Under the pieces are notes generated by a model. It saw only the letters and a program-made list of their open reading frames with translations. It searched no databases and was not told the DNA's origin. Below are positions 22,414 to 24,082 of a DNA stretch of 24,082 bases, piece by piece. Origin of the DNA: CAYWEP01 sp964457405 (GTDB taxonomy: Bacteria; Patescibacteriota; Microgenomatia; Levybacterales; UBA12049); assembly GCA_964457405.1 (NCBI GenBank), contig CAYWEP010000009.1, positions 1 to 24,082 of the forward strand. The letters run 5' to 3'. Made by a program: the position numbers and the translations under genes. Each line of letters starts with the position of its first letter. The stretch's first letter is position 1.

Positions 22414-22451
22414 AAGTAACATAGGTAACCTAAGTAACTTAGGTAACCTAT
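22414..22451. repeat. Tandem 9-mers forming a hairpin in the murE-murC junction
   Basis: Two 18-bp copies (22414-22431 and 22432-22449) differ at one base and split into four related 9-mers: AAGTAACAT, AGGTAACCT, AAGTAACTT, AGGTAACCT. The same block contains 14-base arms, ATAGGTAACCTAAG (22421-22434) and CTTAGGTAACCTAT (22438-22451), that pair with one mismatch around a 3-nt loop. It covers the murE stop and ends directly at the murC start codon, where a ribosome binding site would be expected. Confidence 0.85.
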
Positions 22452-23692
22452 TTAAACGAGGCGAGTGCTTTTCGCACCGCCTCATGATCGCTCCACGGCA
22501 CCTCCCCTGAACCAAAGTTCATTGACTGCTCATGCCCTTTTCCCGTTATAAGAACAACATCACCTTTTTTTGCCATCTTTATTGCCTGCTCAATCGCCTC
22601 TTGTCTATCAGGTATTTTATAAGGTTTCGCCTTAGAAGGTGAAACCTTCACGAAACCGGCCTCGATTTGACTCATTATGCTCTCGACAGATTCCGAACGC
22701 GGATCCTCCGCCGTCAAGATTACCACATCGGCAAACTCGGATGAAACCTTCCCCATTTCAGATCGTTTGCTTTCATCCCGCTCTCCGGCGCTACCAAAAA
22801 CATGGATTAACCTCGCATTTTTCGACAGCTCCTTTCTCAAGGTTTGCAGTATCTGTCTCAGGCTGTTTGGCGTATGGGCGAAATCCACCATGACAGTAAA
22901 TCCATCGTCATAGACCACCTCTGCCCTTCCTTTTGGTAGTTCAAAGTCTGCAATTGCTTTTCTTATCACTTCATCTGGAAAACCAAGATTCTGACACGCC
23001 GCAACCGCAGCCAAAACATTATATGTATTGTACTCCCCAATAAGCTTCGTTTTAAACGGAAAAGCTTTCGAGTTAATATCTGACTCACTATTCAATCCAT
23101 ATGTGATAAATTTTTTAGATTTGAGCTGTCTCGCGAAGCGAGATCTGGCTTCGCCAGATAATTTTGACTTTTGACTTTTGAGCTTTGAGATTCTTTCGTA
23201 CGATTCATCATCCCTATTCACTACAGCAACCTCTGCCATCCTTAGCAGTTTTAACTTGGTCTCAATGTACTCCTCATATGTCTTATGATAATCCATATGC
23301 TCATGCGTAACATTTGTCAGAACGCCAATTTTAAAAGGAATTCCCCAGACCCGATACTGATCCAAAGCATGAGACGTCACTTCCAAAACAACATGTGTCA
23401 CCCCTGTTTTTTTTGCTTTACTCAGATAAGATTGCAACGCAAATGGATTGGGTGTACTAACATGAAATCCTGTGTCATACTCAGTATTATCGATAATTGC
23501 AGAGACTGTTGAGATGAGAGCGGTCTTTTTTCCTGCCTTTCTAAGGATATGATAGATAAGGCTTGCAGTAGTCGTCTTGCCATCCGTTCCAGTCACGCCA
23601 ATGACAATGAGTCCTTTTGCCGGAAGTCCATAAACAATACTCGCCAGAACAGCCTGGAACAGGTGGTAAACATTCTTCAAATCCTGCCACAT
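22448..23692 (-). CDS. murE: MurE-type ligase lacking the N-terminal domain
   Basis: Adds the third amino acid to UDP-MurNAc-L-Ala-D-Glu; 414 residues against about 490 usually. The missing part is the N-terminal uridine-binding domain: an in-frame TAG lies three codons before the ATG, so no longer start exists. P-loop GVTGTDGKTTT (32-42), STPNP (79-83), EVTSHALDQYR (104-114), HEHMDYHKTYEEYIETK (130-146, with the Lys usually carbamylated), VDFAHTPNSL, EDPRSE (329-334, in place of DNPR) and GKGHEQ (384-389) are present. The Arg of DNPR, linked to diaminopimelate use, is kept, but the amino acid cannot be assigned safely. Residues about 169-189 are an insert encoded by 7-mer repeats and a double-hairpin element. 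First gene of the cluster, with a promoter-like site directly upstream. Confidence 0.93.
   Translation of the reverse strand: MWQDLKNVYHLFQAVLASIVYGLPAKGLIVIGVTGTDGKTTTASLIYHILRKAGKKTALISTVSAIIDNTEYDTGFHVSTPNPFALQSYLSKAKKTGVTHVVLEVTSHALDQYRVWGIPFKIGVLTNVTHEHMDYHKTYEEYIETKLKLLRMAEVAVVNRDDESYERISKLKSQKSKLSGEARSRFARQLKSKKFITYGLNSESDINSKAFPFKTKLIGEYNTYNVLAAVAACQNLGFPDEVIRKAIADFELPKGRAEVVYDDGFTVMVDFAHTPNSLRQILQTLRKELSKNARLIHVFGSAGERDESKRSEMGKVSSEFADVVILTAEDPRSESVESIMSQIEAGFVKVSPSKAKPYKIPDRQEAIEQAIKMAKKGDVVLITGKGHEQSMNFGSGEVPWSDHEAVRKALASFK
23129..23158. repeat. 30-bp double-hairpin element inside murE
   Basis: Two abutting perfect 15-bp hairpins: TCTCGC-GAA-GCGAGA (23129-23143) and TCTGGC-TTC-GCCAGA (23144-23158), each with 6-bp arms and 3-nt loops. 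On the coding strand it fills codons 179-188 exactly (SGEARSRFAR). Architecture and reading phase are the same as in murG. Confidence 0.85.
23162..23189. repeat. Four tandem 7-mers inside murE
   Basis: Units read on the + strand are TTTTGAC, TTTTGAC, TTTTGAG and CTTTGAG, three bases from the double-hairpin element. They encode the low-complexity stretch SKLKSQKSK (169-177) of MurE. A further related stretch, TTTGAGC, lies on the other side of the hairpins at 23120-23126. Confidence 0.75.
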
Positions 23693-23700
23693 GCCCCTCT

Positions 23701-23729
23701 ATTATAGCTGTTCCGTACCCACTTCTCCA
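23701..23729 (-). promoter_or_regulatory. Promoter-like site for murE and the dcw cluster
   Basis: TGGAGA (23729-23724), 17 nt, then perfect TATAAT (23706-23701). The -10 box ends 8 nt before the murE ATG, and those 8 nt read AGAGGGGC. The transcript would begin within a few bases of the start codon. The site lies in the 43-nt gap after the YdjM-like gene. Confidence 0.55.
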
Positions 23730-23735
23730 ATCCGG

Positions 23736-24082
23736 CTATTTTATATGGTGTTGCAGAAAATCAAGAATTTTTTGATAGTGCGCATATACGAAATATACAT
23801 TTATGAGAAGCAGTCCTGGAAAGACAAATGACTTTTCAACAAGCCCGCCTGTTTTTATCCGTAAGAATTTCAGGGGCGGAATGCCGAAGCGTATCGGGAC
23901 AGGAAAAAGAAGCGGTACGCCATCCCGTGTTAATAAATCCATAATAAGATGCGAGATAAAACCGATCATAAACGCCCACCAGACTATTTCCATGTCTACG
24001 AGAAGCACTTTTCCCATCATATCAAGCAGTATCTGCAGAACAAACCCAAATAAAAATATCCCGATAACTGAATGAGAAATAA
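23736..24082 (-). CDS. YdjM/DUF457-type membrane-bound metal-dependent hydrolase (5' end outside window)
   Basis: The frame stays open upstream of the ATG at 24020 to the window edge and reads ISHSVIGIFLFGFVLQILLDMMGKV, so the gene continues beyond the window and at least 115 residues are seen. THS-like (SHS), FISHLIMDLLTRDGVPLLFPVPIRFGIP and RIKTGGLVEK match the YdjM/DUF457 family of inner-membrane proteins with His/Asp motifs (SHxxxDxxTxxGxxLLxP), annotated as metal-dependent hydrolases. YdjM in E. coli is LexA-controlled, but its reaction is unknown. At least three hydrophobic segments are visible. It ends 43 nt before murE on the same strand and may be co-transcribed with the cluster. Confidence 0.85.
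   Translation of the reverse strand, partial: ISHSVIGIFLFGFVLQILLDMMGKVLLVDMEIVWWAFMIGFISHLIMDLLTRDGVPLLFPVPIRFGIPPLKFLRIKTGGLVEKSFVFPGLLLINVYFVYAHYQKILDFLQHHIK

Noticed and set aside
22414..22515. Longer murC frame starting at 22515
   Set aside because: It overlaps murE by 68 nt and its extra residues RLPKLLRLPMLLM are translation of the 9-mer repeat block. The MurC fold begins at MKKHIHFIGI (22413).
1..24082. tRNA or rRNA genes, CRISPR arrays, transposases or prophage genes
   Set aside because: No cloverleaf, direct-repeat/spacer pattern or recognisable protein of these kinds was found by reading; small RNAs cannot be excluded without a covariance search.

Overview
The window looks like part of a bacterial chromosome from the Candidate Phyla Radiation (Patescibacteria). 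That is an inference from the divergent, compact cell-wall proteins, the shortened Mur ligases, the short FtsQ, the abundant small palindromes and the sparse ribosome binding sites. I cannot fix the class from sequence alone. No rRNA, tRNA, CRISPR array or transposase was seen.

Layout. Positions 1-3446 (+ strand) hold the end of one probable GT-C membrane glycosyltransferase and two further large membrane proteins of GT-C type. Positions 3447-3809 are non-coding and hold two promoter-like sites. Positions 3810-5063 hold two small toxin-antitoxin modules facing each other: DUF433/DUF5615 (VapBC-like) on + and AbrB-type antitoxin with a Doc-type Fic toxin on -. From 5177 to 23692 everything is on the - strand and forms one rearranged division and cell wall (dcw) cluster. 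In transcription order it reads murE, murC, murB, murA, a GlmU-like nucleotidyltransferase fused to a HAD domain, glmS, a membrane-anchored murF, mraY, ftsW, an unrecognised 658-residue gene, murG, a short ftsQ, ftsA, ftsZ. Beyond it, at the right edge, is the end of a YdjM/DUF457-type membrane hydrolase gene.

How it works together. GlmS and the GlmU-like protein feed UDP-GlcNAc synthesis. MurA, MurB, MurC, MurE and MurF build the UDP-MurNAc-peptide, MraY and MurG make lipid I and lipid II, FtsW is the SEDS polymerase, and FtsQ/FtsA/FtsZ form the divisome core. murD, ftsI, ftsL, ddl, rsmH, mraZ and glmM are not in the window.

Most interesting: (1) the unrecognised soluble, probably helical gene between ftsW and murG; (2) a 30-bp double-hairpin element sitting exactly in frame, in the same phase, inside both murG and murE, next to four 7-mer repeats in murE; (3) related 7-mer and 9-mer tandem repeats at two gene junctions of the cluster; (4) TATAAT boxes exactly 8 nt before the murE and mraY start codons, suggesting near-leaderless initiation; (5) domain rearrangements in MurE, MurF, FtsQ and the GlmU-HAD fusion.
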